Below the pieces are notes generated by a model that made no database searches, was not told the origin of the DNA, and saw only the letters and a list, made by a program, of their open reading frames with translations. The position numbers were made by a program, and so were the translations under genes. Shown piece by piece: positions 52,272 through 60,699 of a DNA stretch of 64,000 nt (positions within the stretch are counted from its first letter, which is position 1; every line of letters starts with the position of its first letter). The stretch lies in assembly GCA_963677785.2 (NCBI GenBank), contig CAXXDH010000002.1, positions 372,001 to 436,000 on the forward strand, given 5' to 3'. Origin of the DNA: G963665495 sp963677785. Lineage in GTDB: Bacteria > Desulfobacterota > Desulfovibrionia > Desulfovibrionales > Desulfovibrionaceae.

Positions 52272-54101
52272 TTAAATGGAAACACCGAGCGGTTGCTGCT
52301 GCAGGGACTGTTCTGCCGGCACTGCCAGGGGCAGAGAAAAATAGAATACCGATCCGGTGTCGCTTCCAGGAGACGTTTCGACCCAGATTGTTCCTCCCAT
52401 TTGCTCCACGATATGTTTCGCAATGGCCAGTCCAAGTCCGGAAGATCCGCTGTTGCGGGAACGGTGCTTGTCTATGCGGTAAAAGCGTTCAAAAATACGC
52501 TCCCGCTTATCGCGTGGAATGCCAGGGCCGTTGTCCTGGACGGCAAAAACATAACCTTCGTCGTTGCGCTCGTGCCAGATAGTAATTCGCCCAACGCCTT
52601 CCGCATGCGCTGCCCCGTATTTGAAAGCATTTTCCAAGAGATTTCGAAAAATCTGAACCAGGCCTTCAAAGTTGGCGGAGACCATTATGGCGTTTGAGGG
52701 GAGTTTGTTCTCGAAGAAGACTTCTTGAGCGCCGTCCAGGTGCGCGCATTCCTTGTAGGCCTGATTCAGCGCATTGCAGGCGTCTATTGTTTCAATCTGC
52801 CCTTTTTTGCTGCCCTCTTCGAGTCTGGCCAGGCTCAGCAGTTCGTTGACGATTTTTGCCATGTGATTGGCATTGCGCAGAATGATTTCCAGAAACGAAT
52901 GCAGCGAAGTTGATTTTTCACCGTCAGGAATACTGGCCAGCAACGTTTCCGCATAGCCTTTGATGGAGGTCAGGGGCGTACGCAGCTCGTGCGAGACATT
53001 GGCGACGAAATCGCTGCGAACACGTTCCAGCCGTTTCAGTGCGCTGATGTCGTGGAAGACGGCAATGGCTGCGGCCTCGCCTGCTTCATGATCCTTGATG
53101 CGCAAACAGGCGATGGTTACATCATAGACCGTATCCCGCACCGGTTCGATTTGCATGGTGGTAATGGTGGCGCCGTCTGCGCTTTTTCCCGATACGATGG
53201 CATCGCAAGCCCGCTGGAGTTCCGGACTGTCGATCATTTCCAAGGGACGGCGTCCAATATATTTGCCGGCATGCCGGTTGATACGGGTCATGGCCTTGTT
53301 GATCGTCAGGATACGGCAAGTGGAGTCGAGGACCATAACGCCTTCATTCATACTGTTCAGAATAGCTTCCAGCTGATTGTTTTGTTCGGTAATCACAAAA
53401 ATATGCGCTTCGATTTTTTCCGCCATCCGCCGGATGGAACAGGAAAGCGCCGGAAAGTCTTTGTTGGAGTATAACAGAGAACGTTTTTTGAAATCACCGC
53501 CTCCAATATCGTCCGCGACCTTGATAATCTCAGACATAGAGTTGTCCAGCTTACGAATGGGAAACAAGGTAAAACAAAGAATGAAACAGAAAGCCCCAAG
53601 AAAGGCGAAAATTGCATATGAACGAAAAAGAATCATTTTGTTTTGCAACTCATGCATGGGAATACTGATTTGGAGTTGCAAAGGGACTTTTGAAAGTGAG
53701 AGATAAATCGGGACGGCAACGTCAACATGTCCACTTTGCAGTAAGTCATTGGCCAATATAACCGAAGTAACTGAATTTTTCTGTGTTTGGATTGTTGTTT
53801 CCTTTTCACTGCTTCCGACGTCAGATTGCTTATGGGCGCGGGCCACGGAAAAGGTGAAATCCAGTTTCCCGGCAAGCTCCGACAAAATGGAGTTCAACTC
53901 GAGCTGCGAGTTGATCCCAGGTTTTGACTGTAGCATGGTTTCAGTTATTGTCGCAATGCGTTCGGCATCATAACGAGCGAGTGAAAGAACTTCCTCGTTG
54001 ATGAAGGTAATAAAATACCAAGCCGGCAGAACAACCCCCAGGGCAAGCGCCAGGAGAATGCTGCCGACAAGACGCGTGCGAACCGCTTTGGATTGCTTCA
54101 C
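52272..54101 (-). CDS. phoR: Phosphate regulon sensor histidine kinase
   Basis: A 609-residue membrane kinase. TM1 about 12-32 (RTRLVGSILLALALGVVLPA), a periplasmic loop, TM2 about 163-183 (SYAIFAFLGAFCFILCFTLF), HAMP, PAS (LEAILNSMNEGVMVLDSTCR), HisKA FVANVSHELRTPLTSIKGYA near 390, and the ATPase domain (FRNLLENAFKYG; VQDNGPGIPRDKRERIFERF; SGLGLAIAKHIVEQMGG). The GTG at 54101 is selected because GGGAG is seven bases upstream and it follows phoB by four bases; an upstream ATG overlaps phoB. The periplasmic loop is larger than that of E. coli PhoR. Confidence 0.9.
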   Translation of the reverse strand: MKQSKAVRTRLVGSILLALALGVVLPAWYFITFINEEVLSLARYDAERIATITETMLQSKPGINSQLELNSILSELAGKLDFTFSVARAHKQSDVGSSEKETTIQTQKNSVTSVILANDLLQSGHVDVAVPIYLSLSKVPLQLQISIPMHELQNKMILFRSYAIFAFLGAFCFILCFTLFPIRKLDNSMSEIIKVADDIGGGDFKKRSLLYSNKDFPALSCSIRRMAEKIEAHIFVITEQNNQLEAILNSMNEGVMVLDSTCRILTINKAMTRINRHAGKYIGRRPLEMIDSPELQRACDAIVSGKSADGATITTMQIEPVRDTVYDVTIACLRIKDHEAGEAAAIAVFHDISALKRLERVRSDFVANVSHELRTPLTSIKGYAETLLASIPDGEKSTSLHSFLEIILRNANHMAKIVNELLSLARLEEGSKKGQIETIDACNALNQAYKECAHLDGAQEVFFENKLPSNAIMVSANFEGLVQIFRNLLENAFKYGAAHAEGVGRITIWHERNDEGYVFAVQDNGPGIPRDKRERIFERFYRIDKHRSRNSGSSGLGLAIAKHIVEQMGGTIWVETSPGSDTGSVFYFSLPLAVPAEQSLQQQPLGVSI

Positions 54102-54105
54102 CTTG

Positions 54106-54798
54106 CTACTCCCGGAAACGATACCCGACGCCGCGGACGGTTTCGACAAATTCAGCATATGGTCCGAGTTTTTGTCTGAGACGGCGTATGTGGGTGTCAA
54201 CAGTCCGGGCATAGCCTTCGAATTCGTAGCCCCAAACCGTATTCAATAATTGATCGCGCGTCAGAACTCTTCCCTGGCGACTGATAAGTTCGCCCAATAG
54301 TTTGAATTCCGTAGCGGTTAATTCAATATCCGATTCGTCCACGGCAACTTTGTGGGCTTCCATGTCCACGACAAGGCCCTTTTTTTGCCATTTGGTTCTG
54401 TCGGCAGTTGTAACGCCAACGGTCACTGTTCGTTTAAGAATAGCCCGAATTCTCAATAGCAATTCGCGCGGACTGAATGGCTTGACCACATAGTCATCAG
54501 CCCCAAGCTCGAGCCCCACAATCCTGTCCACTTCTTCGCCCCGGGCCGTGAGCATGATGATTGGAATTTCGCTTGTTTCTTTTTTTCGTTTGAGTTCTTT
54601 GCAAACTTCAAATCCATCAAGTCCGGGCAGCATGATGTCGAGCAGAACCAAATCGGGATGGTGTGCAATGGCCAAGTGTAGACCTTCATAACCATCGGCG
54701 CTGGCAATCACCTCGTAGCCCGCTGCTTCTACATTGAAGGACAGAAGCTGGAGTATATCTTCTTCGTCTTCGACGATCAGGACTTTTTCTTTTGACAT
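54106..54798 (-). CDS. phoB: Phosphate regulon response regulator
   Basis: A 230-residue OmpR/PhoB-class regulator. Receiver domain with VLIVEDEEDILQLLSFNVE, phosphoacceptor in LVLLDIMLPGLDGFE near 53 and ADDYVVKPFSPREL near 103. Winged-helix domain: ELTATEFKLLGELISRQGRVLTRDQLL and RTVDTHIRRLRQKLG. Its place before phoR, pstB and phoU supports the phosphate assignment. GGAGGAAGGA precedes the ATG. Two 11-bp-period direct repeats lie about 64 bases upstream. Confidence 0.93.
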   Translation of the reverse strand: MSKEKVLIVEDEEDILQLLSFNVEAAGYEVIASADGYEGLHLAIAHHPDLVLLDIMLPGLDGFEVCKELKRKKETSEIPIIMLTARGEEVDRIVGLELGADDYVVKPFSPRELLLRIRAILKRTVTVGVTTADRTKWQKKGLVVDMEAHKVAVDESDIELTATEFKLLGELISRQGRVLTRDQLLNTVWGYEFEGYARTVDTHIRRLRQKLGPYAEFVETVRGVGYRFRE

Positions 54799-54861
54799 TC
54801 CTTCCTCCAGATTCAGGTGAATTCATAAAGCATTATTTTGATGACAACATCATGTAACCTT

Positions 54862-54878
54862 TGTTACAACTGTGTTAC
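54862..54878. promoter_or_regulatory. Pho-box-like direct repeats upstream of phoB
   Basis: TGTTAC at 54862-54867 and again at 54873-54878, exactly 11 bases apart; on the minus strand GTAACA-N5-GTAACA, then a third degenerate copy. PhoB sites are 7-bp direct repeats with 11-bp period, so the spacing fits autoregulation of phoBR-pstB-phoU. The sequence differs from the E. coli CTGTCAT consensus. Confidence 0.5.
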
Positions 54879-54927
54879 GATGGGAGAAACACGGTGAAAT
54901 CATACCGGGTTTACTGAAAAAAATATA

Positions 54928-56259
54928 GGTCCTTCCGGAAACTCAGTGGGTGGCCCCAGTCTTGCTAATCTCCGGGTAGAGTTTTAGCCCGCCACAAAAG
55001 AAGTAAATCGCTGTTTTGAAATGCTCCTTATTGCTGTAGCCACAAGCTCGGCGTTTGATGGACATGATCTTGCTGTTCAGCCCCTCCGCAACAGCGTTTG
55101 TCACGCGATGCCGACAAAAGGTCACGATGTTGTCCATGTGATCCATGAGCATGTTCGCCACTTTGCCCATAGGCTCGAGCTTCGAGCGTTTGGCCCAAGA
55201 ACACCATTTCTTCAGAAAACGCTTGGCCCACCCAACAGACAGATAGTCCCACAGTCCGCGAAGACTCTCTTTCATGGCCCAGGCTTTGCCCGTCTTCAGA
55301 TTCGATTTCTTGAGTTCCTCCAGGCGCGGTCGTTGGGAGTCCGAGAGGTTCTCCTCAGCGTATAACCACAAGTATCTGCTGCCTTTCAAAATTTCGTTTG
55401 CTTCAGCCATCAGCGCCTTATGTTCCTGGCGGCGTACTTTATCCACGGCTTCCCCTACATGCTGCATGATGTGGAAACGGTCGAATACGATTTTACCTGC
55501 TGCATCGGGTACGTTTTCCTTGGTGGCCAGGAAGTATGCCGGCCACATGTCCATTGATACAGCCTTGATTGCCTTGAGCTGTTCGTCGTTCAACTGTTTG
55601 TAATATTCTTCAAGGCTTGCCTTTTTGCGTTCCTCGGCAACATATTCAACCGTACCTCGCAGCAAGTCGCAGACAACCGTCATATAGCTATGTCCTTTCC
55701 GGAAAGCCTTTTCGTCGACTCCGATGTAGCTGATTTTGCGCTGTTCCTTTCGTGCCATGCCTCGTCGGACAGCTCTTTCCATAACGCCCCAAGCCTGATC
55801 CCATGAGATACGCATCAGTTTGCGGGCGCCTTCGACAGTCGAGCATTCTTTCAGAACATCGATGATCAACCTTTCCATGAGCAAGGTAAAACGCGAACCA
55901 GGCTCCGCCCAAAAGACCTTGACCTGCTTGACGCCATGCTCGGGGCAATTCACTCGGGGGATCCTTGCATGGATGAAGGTTTTGAACTGGCACGTATCCA
56001 AATGCCGCCAAATCCTTTCTTCCACATGATCCCGGCAAGTCAGTTCCTTGCCGCATTCCGGACAAGTCCAAAGCACCTTGCTCTTATGCTCGAGCCAAAT
56101 ATCCACACGGCCTTCAGACGTTTTCAAGTCAACTTTGTCTACAAACCAAGGGCTCTTGACACCCAAAATCTGTCCGTAAAGATCAACATCTCTCATCGGC
56201 GATCTCCTCCTGGAAATCGCCTACATTATGCCGCTACCCACGACAAACCCGGAAGGACC
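54928..56259 (-). mobile_element. ISL3-family insertion sequence, complete
   Basis: A 1332-bp element with terminal inverted repeats: GGTCCTTCCGG at 54928-54938 and its exact complement at 56249-56259, with a second shared block GTGGGT at the same offset from each end. It is flanked by the identical 8 bases AAAATATA at 54920-54927 and 56260-56267, the 8-bp target duplication typical of ISL3. A single intact transposase gene fills it. The perfect duplication and intact gene indicate recent insertion. Confidence 0.95.
54943..56196 (-). CDS. tnpA: ISL3-family transposase
   Basis: A 417-residue DDE-type transposase. N-terminal zinc-finger region with CPECGKELTCRD and CPEHGVKQV near residues 42-90, a helix-turn-helix region near 110-140, and the catalytic core containing YIGVDEKAFRKGHSYMTVVC (first D near 163), SMDMWPAYF (second D near 215) and the C-terminal NAVAEGLNSKIMSIKRRACG with the catalytic glutamate near 382. 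This order is that of ISL3 (DUF4277-less, zf-ISL3/HHH-ISL3) enzymes. No frameshift or stop is visible. Confidence 0.93.
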   Translation of the reverse strand: MRDVDLYGQILGVKSPWFVDKVDLKTSEGRVDIWLEHKSKVLWTCPECGKELTCRDHVEERIWRHLDTCQFKTFIHARIPRVNCPEHGVKQVKVFWAEPGSRFTLLMERLIIDVLKECSTVEGARKLMRISWDQAWGVMERAVRRGMARKEQRKISYIGVDEKAFRKGHSYMTVVCDLLRGTVEYVAEERKKASLEEYYKQLNDEQLKAIKAVSMDMWPAYFLATKENVPDAAGKIVFDRFHIMQHVGEAVDKVRRQEHKALMAEANEILKGSRYLWLYAEENLSDSQRPRLEELKKSNLKTGKAWAMKESLRGLWDYLSVGWAKRFLKKWCSWAKRSKLEPMGKVANMLMDHMDNIVTFCRHRVTNAVAEGLNSKIMSIKRRACGYSNKEHFKTAIYFFCGGLKLYPEISKTGATH

Positions 56260-56407
56260 AAAATATATTTTTCAAAAAAAGGAATCGCACGGAAAGGTGT
56301 CTTTACACCCGGTTCCGGCTTTGTTATATTTTTTTTCAAAATGGTAGAGTTTTATCCTTAAATATTAAGCTATTGTCATTGAACCTTATAATTTCTTGAG
56401 GCAAAAG

Positions 56408-56695
56408 ATGCGCTTCCTTTTTATTGTTTCTCTAGTTGCGTTATTGTTCTCATTACCGAGCTGTTGTGCCAATAACTATGGCACGTCAAAAGTGGATTGT
56501 GACGATTCCTTGCAATGCGATCTCCAAAAATTTTTATGTATTGATGAATTTACAATGGAATATTGGCATAATACACTGAATTGCCCTAGTGGCCATGGTC
56601 AATGGTATGGTCAAAAACAATCTGCAGCAGCACAAAGACAGGCCCGTGCGCAGAACGTATCGCAAAATCATTCAACAAATGTCGTCCAATATTGA
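56408..56695 (+). CDS. Small putative lipoprotein
   Basis: A 95-residue protein: signal segment RFLFIVSLVALLFSLPSCC with cysteines at about 18-19 that could be lipidated, although proline in the box is unusual. The mature part has four more cysteines (DCDDSLQCDLQKFLC, LNC) and a Gln/Asn/Ala-rich tail. GAGG lies upstream of ATG 56408. No homologous family recognised. Confidence 0.5.
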   Translation: MRFLFIVSLVALLFSLPSCCANNYGTSKVDCDDSLQCDLQKFLCIDEFTMEYWHNTLNCPSGHGQWYGQKQSAAAQRQARAQNVSQNHSTNVVQY

Positions 56696-57279
56696 TGCTA
56701 TTGCACATGGTATACTCGTTTATACAAATAACTGCAGTCATATCGTAGGCTGATTAATGTTTGTTGACAATTTTTTGTGTCTTCGTTGACCATGGAAATA
56801 GTTATACATTCTTGCGAAAATTTCTTCAGCTATGATATAAATTCCAATAACAATTTCTTTTTATAACTACTGCGATTAATTGAGATATTATTCTCGGATA
56901 GCATCTGTTTCAGAAAATCGAACTGGTTTGTATCCCGTTCCTACCAAGATATGCAATTGGAGCTTCCAAGAAAAAACGTTGGAGGAGCGAGGCGTAAGGG
57001 CTTTTTCACTGCTCAATATCTAGCCAGGACAGTATTGCACAGAAAGGTCGCGAAAAAAGAGTTGCTTGCCTTTTTTGCGGTGCTTGTGCATTGTTGCCCC
57101 AAAAAATACGTCAACTGGTTTTTCTCTGTTATAACCTGCTTTTTTTTGTTGTTGTTTGTGGGGCTGCAATTCTTTAGGTTGCTGGGCAAGTGCTGTGCTG
57201 CGGGCCGAGTAGTCCCGTTGCAGGCTTCTGAGAATACCGCTATTTGTTGCGGGCTTCAATTTCATCGAGGTATGCCATC
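56696..57279. other. AT-rich intergenic region
   Basis: About 580 bases. The first half is AT-rich without coding signs. A 113-codon plus-strand frame (56951-57292) has one hydrophobic stretch but runs into the next gene and lacks a ribosome site; it is not supported. Confidence 0.4.
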
Positions 57280-57837
57280 ATGCGTAGAATGATTTGTCTG
57301 TTCTGTTTTGTGTCGTTGCTCGTTTGGGCGCTGACGGCAACAACGGTACAGGCCGAAGAGGTCTTGCAAAAAAAGACCACGGATGCTGAGGACAGCAGGG
57401 CTTCAGCCTTGCTGAAAACGGCCAATTCCGGGATGCGTGCGCACGAGCAGGGCAGATATGACGAGGCAATGCGCCTTTATTCGCAGGTCATTGACTCCGG
57501 GATCCTTCCCCCGCAAGACAATCTGATGGGGTATCTTTGCAACAACCGCGGGTTGCTGCTGCTTCGCCGCGGGAATTACCGCGGCGCGGTGGCTGATTTC
57601 AGCAATGCGCTCAAAGGGCGCGCCGAAGCAATGATGTACGTGAACCGGGCAAAAGCCTGGACCATGTTGGGCGAAGACGACAAGGCTCTTGAGGATGCGG
57701 ACAAGGCCATCGAACTGGCGCCCGAATCTTCACGCGCTTATAATCAACGTGCCATTGCCTATTTGAATAAGGGCATGCCCGGGCGGGCCAGACAGGATAT
57801 TGAAAAAGTCAGATACATGTACCCGTTCTTGAAATGA
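57280..57837 (+). CDS. Exported TPR protein
   Basis: A 185-residue protein with signal peptide RRMICLFCFVSLLVWALTAT, cleaved after about VQA-E. It has three TPR-like repeats: AHEQGRYDEAMRLYSQVIDS, GLLLLRRGNYRGAVADFSNA and AKAWTMLGEDDKALEDADKA, ending AYLNKGMPGRARQDIEKVR. TPR proteins mediate protein contacts, here in the periplasm. ATG 57280 has GAGGT upstream. It precedes two further exported protein genes on the same strand, possibly as an operon. Confidence 0.82.
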   Translation: MRRMICLFCFVSLLVWALTATTVQAEEVLQKKTTDAEDSRASALLKTANSGMRAHEQGRYDEAMRLYSQVIDSGILPPQDNLMGYLCNNRGLLLLRRGNYRGAVADFSNALKGRAEAMMYVNRAKAWTMLGEDDKALEDADKAIELAPESSRAYNQRAIAYLNKGMPGRARQDIEKVRYMYPFLK

Positions 57838-57911
57838 GCCTGTTCCGCCACTACGTTTTTTGAACTGCAGCCATGAATTTCTCAGTGCTTCTTTTCAACT
57901 AAGGATAGCCC

Positions 57912-58661
57912 ATGAAAATGACTCGAATTGTTGGTGTTCTTGCCGTGTTGTTCTGTTGCAGCTTGTGTTTTCAGGTGGGGCACGCGCGGGCGGAAAGGAG
58001 TTTGAAGGGCATCAATTTTGGTATGAGCCCCGAGGCCGTGCACCGTTGGATAAAAAAGCAGCCGGGCAGCGCGGACACAATGTTCATCAAAACGGTCTGC
58101 CGGATTCCATTGGGTTTGGATTTTATGGGGGGGCTCTCGGTCATGAGTTCGGAAACCGGCATACTGATGTATAAATCTCTGGGGTTTCCGCCGTTCTATT
58201 TTTACCAGGACAAGCTTGTCGGCTATCGCAAGGATCTGGTCTACCTGGATGATTTTCTGGCTCTTAAAAAAGAATACCCCTCCGGACGCTACATGACGCA
58301 TCGTTTTCCGGGACTGGATGCCGGCAGAACGGTTTTTCTTGCCGAAGAAAATGGAGTGTATGTTTTTACCAATGAGATGTTCGACGTATACGTTTTTGAC
58401 GCGTCCGCGAGAAAAGAGATTCTCGCGCGGATCGAAGGTTCGGACTGCTGGCTTTCCAAACTGACCAGCCCCAGATTGCCGCGCTATGTAAACGAGTATG
58501 AAACCTGCGTCTCCAAAGAACATCCCAGCGACAGGCTATTGCGCCAGGATCTGGACCGATGCCATAAGTATTGCACCCGGCAGCATGAGTTGTTTTATTC
58601 GCCGGAATGCAGTTCCATTTGCGATGAAGCTTATGTGATGGGCAAACTTGGAGGAGGCTAG
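57912..58661 (+). CDS. Exported cysteine-rich-tail protein, unknown
   Basis: A 249-residue protein with signal peptide TRIVGVLAVLFCCSLCFQVG, cleaved about residue 29 (ARA-ER). The mature protein has the start GINFGMSPEAVHRWIKKQ, which resembles small periplasmic domains with a FGMSxEEV helix. The last 50 residues hold five or more cysteines (ETCVSKE, DRCHKYC, PECSSIC), likely disulfides. Family not known. Its stop is ten bases before the next gene. Confidence 0.65.
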   Translation: MKMTRIVGVLAVLFCCSLCFQVGHARAERSLKGINFGMSPEAVHRWIKKQPGSADTMFIKTVCRIPLGLDFMGGLSVMSSETGILMYKSLGFPPFYFYQDKLVGYRKDLVYLDDFLALKKEYPSGRYMTHRFPGLDAGRTVFLAEENGVYVFTNEMFDVYVFDASARKEILARIEGSDCWLSKLTSPRLPRYVNEYETCVSKEHPSDRLLRQDLDRCHKYCTRQHELFYSPECSSICDEAYVMGKLGGG

Positions 58662-58670
58662 AATCGCGCC

Positions 58671-59297
58671 ATGCGTACGCTTTCTTTTGCCTTGTATCCG
58701 GTCACGTTATTTCTGGCTTCTTTTTCCTGTGTGCTGTTGAGCTTGGCTTGTTTTGTCCCGCCTCTGCATGCGGGGGCAGGAAATCTTGTCGCTTCGAGTC
58801 TCGCCTACGGCAAAAATGGGCTGCCCGCCGGCCAGCCGCGTTTTACCGACAACGGCGACGGCACCGTGACCGACAACCGCAGCGGATTGATCTGGCTCAG
58901 GGATGCCGAATGCCTGGGGATGCATACCTGGCAGGGAGCGAAAGACGCCGTGGCCAGACTCTCAGGCGGATTTACCTGCAAACGATTTACTCTCGCCGAC
59001 GACTCCAGTCCGGGGGACTGGAGGGTACCCACCATACGCGAGATCATGACTCTGCCGGTCATTGAGTACTTCAGTCCCGCGCTTTCCAATTCCGCGGGAA
59101 CGGGCAAGTGGACCGAAGGAGATCCGTTCGTCAATGTCAGTTCGTTGTATTACTGGTCCGGAACCCGGGTTGGTGAGAACAACGCCTGGTATATGTATCT
59201 GTATAACGGAGTGCTTGGTCTGGCCGACATTTCGCAAAAATATCATGTCTGGCCGGTCAAGGGCGAGATGAAACAGCTCTGGCGCCTCGGATCCTGA
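58671..59297 (+). CDS. DUF1566 (Lcl-type) exported protein
   Basis: A 208-residue protein. Signal segment FALYPVTLFLASFSCVLLSL. Mature part: RFTDNGDGTVTDNRSGLIWL near residue 60, then WQGAKDAVARLSGG, DDSSPGDWRVPTIREIMTL near 115, and YYWSGTRVGENNAWYMYL near 160. This pattern (TDNxTGLxW, WRLPTxxEL, YWSST) is typical of the DUF1566/Lcl C-terminal domain, found in collagen-binding and surface proteins. Third gene in the run of exported proteins. Confidence 0.82.
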   Translation: MRTLSFALYPVTLFLASFSCVLLSLACFVPPLHAGAGNLVASSLAYGKNGLPAGQPRFTDNGDGTVTDNRSGLIWLRDAECLGMHTWQGAKDAVARLSGGFTCKRFTLADDSSPGDWRVPTIREIMTLPVIEYFSPALSNSAGTGKWTEGDPFVNVSSLYYWSGTRVGENNAWYMYLYNGVLGLADISQKYHVWPVKGEMKQLWRLGS

Positions 59298-59325
59298 ACG
59301 TTTATCCGTGTCCGGGCACAAGGCC

Positions 59326-60699
59326 CTAATATCCCACCGTATCGAAGATGAGCACCACTCGCAGACCGGGATTGTTATCCTCCAGAAAAATGTGCCCGTG
59401 GTGGAGTTTGGTGACGGCAGCCGTAAGGCTGAGTCCCAGGCCGCTGCCCGGAGCATTGCGGCTCGTCTCTAACCGGTGAAAGCGTTCCAGCACAGCCTCA
59501 CGCGAGTCAGGGGGGATTCCGGGCCCCGTATCCGCCACAACAAGATAGGCCTTGTCCTTGTGCGCGGAGAGTTTGACCCGCACCATCCCGCCGATGGGGG
59601 TATATTTGATGGCATTGTCCAACAGATTGGCCAAGGCTTGGGAAAGCAGATGGCGTTCTCCTGAAACCATGACATTTTGTGAAAGGTTCGCTTCCAGGTT
59701 GAGTCCGCGTTCTTCCGCCACGGGGGCATAGAGGTCGACAACATCGGCTACGATATGGCGCAGATTGAGGCGACGCAGATCTCGTGGCGTCAGTCCGGCT
59801 TCGGCTTGGGCGATTTTCAGCAGCGCGTTGAAGGTGGCGATGAGGGCGTCCGTACTGACTATGGCCTGTTCGATGGCTTCCTTGAACGTATCGACATCGG
59901 GCTTTTGAAACAGCGCCACCTCCAGGCGGCCGCGCAACCGGTTCAACGGGCTGCGCAGATCGTGGGCGATGTTGTCGCTGACCTGGCGGATGCCGGCCAT
60001 GAGTCCTTCAATCCGGTCGAGCATTTCATTCAGATTGACGATCAGCTGGTCGAATTCATCGCTTGTGCCTTTGACAGGGATACGCCGCGCAAGGTTGCCG
60101 CGCATGATTTCCCGGCTGGCGCGGTTGATGACGTCAAGCCGCCGGAGCATGCCGCGGCTCATGAGCATGCCTCCGACAATGCCGAGGACAAGAGTCAGGG
60201 CGAAGCCCCAGCCCAGTGATTTGAAGATCAACCGTTCGACCTTGCTGCGTTCCTTGTCGTCGCGACCAACCAGAAGGTGAAAATCGCCTCGTAGGGGAAT
60301 ATGGCGGGCCATGGCCCGGATGTTTTTTCCCTGTGACGGGCTTTCCAGGAGAATCTTCAGCCAGCCGCCATCCGTACGCAGAGCCAGAGGCCAGCTCTCC
60401 AGGTTTCCGGCCAGCGGGTTGAATTCCATGTCCGCGAGCAGGTATAAACTGCTTTTGTTCTCGTCTTTGGCAATGCGCTCGTTGATGATGTGCAGCAGGC
60501 CGGAAAGTCCCAGCAGATCGTAGCGTTCTCCCAGGCCGAGAATTTCCGCATTGATGGTTTCCTCGGTCTGGTTTTCCATGAAGCCTTCCATGGACCAGTA
60601 AATGAATCCGAGCAGCACCAGGGCGGAAAACCCGAACAGGGACATATACATCAGCGCCAGTCGAAAGGACGACGAGCGCAGCAGGTTAATCGGTGTCAT
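59326..60699 (-). CDS. Sensor histidine kinase (CusS-like)
   Basis: A 457-residue kinase with two membrane segments (about 10-32 and 160-182), a periplasmic region of about 125 residues, HAMP (RRLDVINRASREIMRGNLAR), HisKA VSDNIAHDLRSPLNRLRGRL near 245, and ATPase motifs NLLDNAIKYTPIGG, VVADTGPGIPPDSREAVLER and GSGLGLSLTAAVTK. The HDLRSPL box and layout resemble heavy-metal or envelope-stress kinases (CusS/PcoS type), though the signal is unknown. Its start overlaps the regulator gene by 14 bases. Confidence 0.88.
   Translation of the reverse strand: MTPINLLRSSSFRLALMYMSLFGFSALVLLGFIYWSMEGFMENQTEETINAEILGLGERYDLLGLSGLLHIINERIAKDENKSSLYLLADMEFNPLAGNLESWPLALRTDGGWLKILLESPSQGKNIRAMARHIPLRGDFHLLVGRDDKERSKVERLIFKSLGWGFALTLVLGIVGGMLMSRGMLRRLDVINRASREIMRGNLARRIPVKGTSDEFDQLIVNLNEMLDRIEGLMAGIRQVSDNIAHDLRSPLNRLRGRLEVALFQKPDVDTFKEAIEQAIVSTDALIATFNALLKIAQAEAGLTPRDLRRLNLRHIVADVVDLYAPVAEERGLNLEANLSQNVMVSGERHLLSQALANLLDNAIKYTPIGGMVRVKLSAHKDKAYLVVADTGPGIPPDSREAVLERFHRLETSRNAPGSGLGLSLTAAVTKLHHGHIFLEDNNPGLRVVLIFDTVGY

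Noticed and set aside
56951..57292. 113-codon plus-strand frame with one hydrophobic stretch
   Set aside because: No ribosome site, overlaps the better supported TPR gene, and shows no family likeness.
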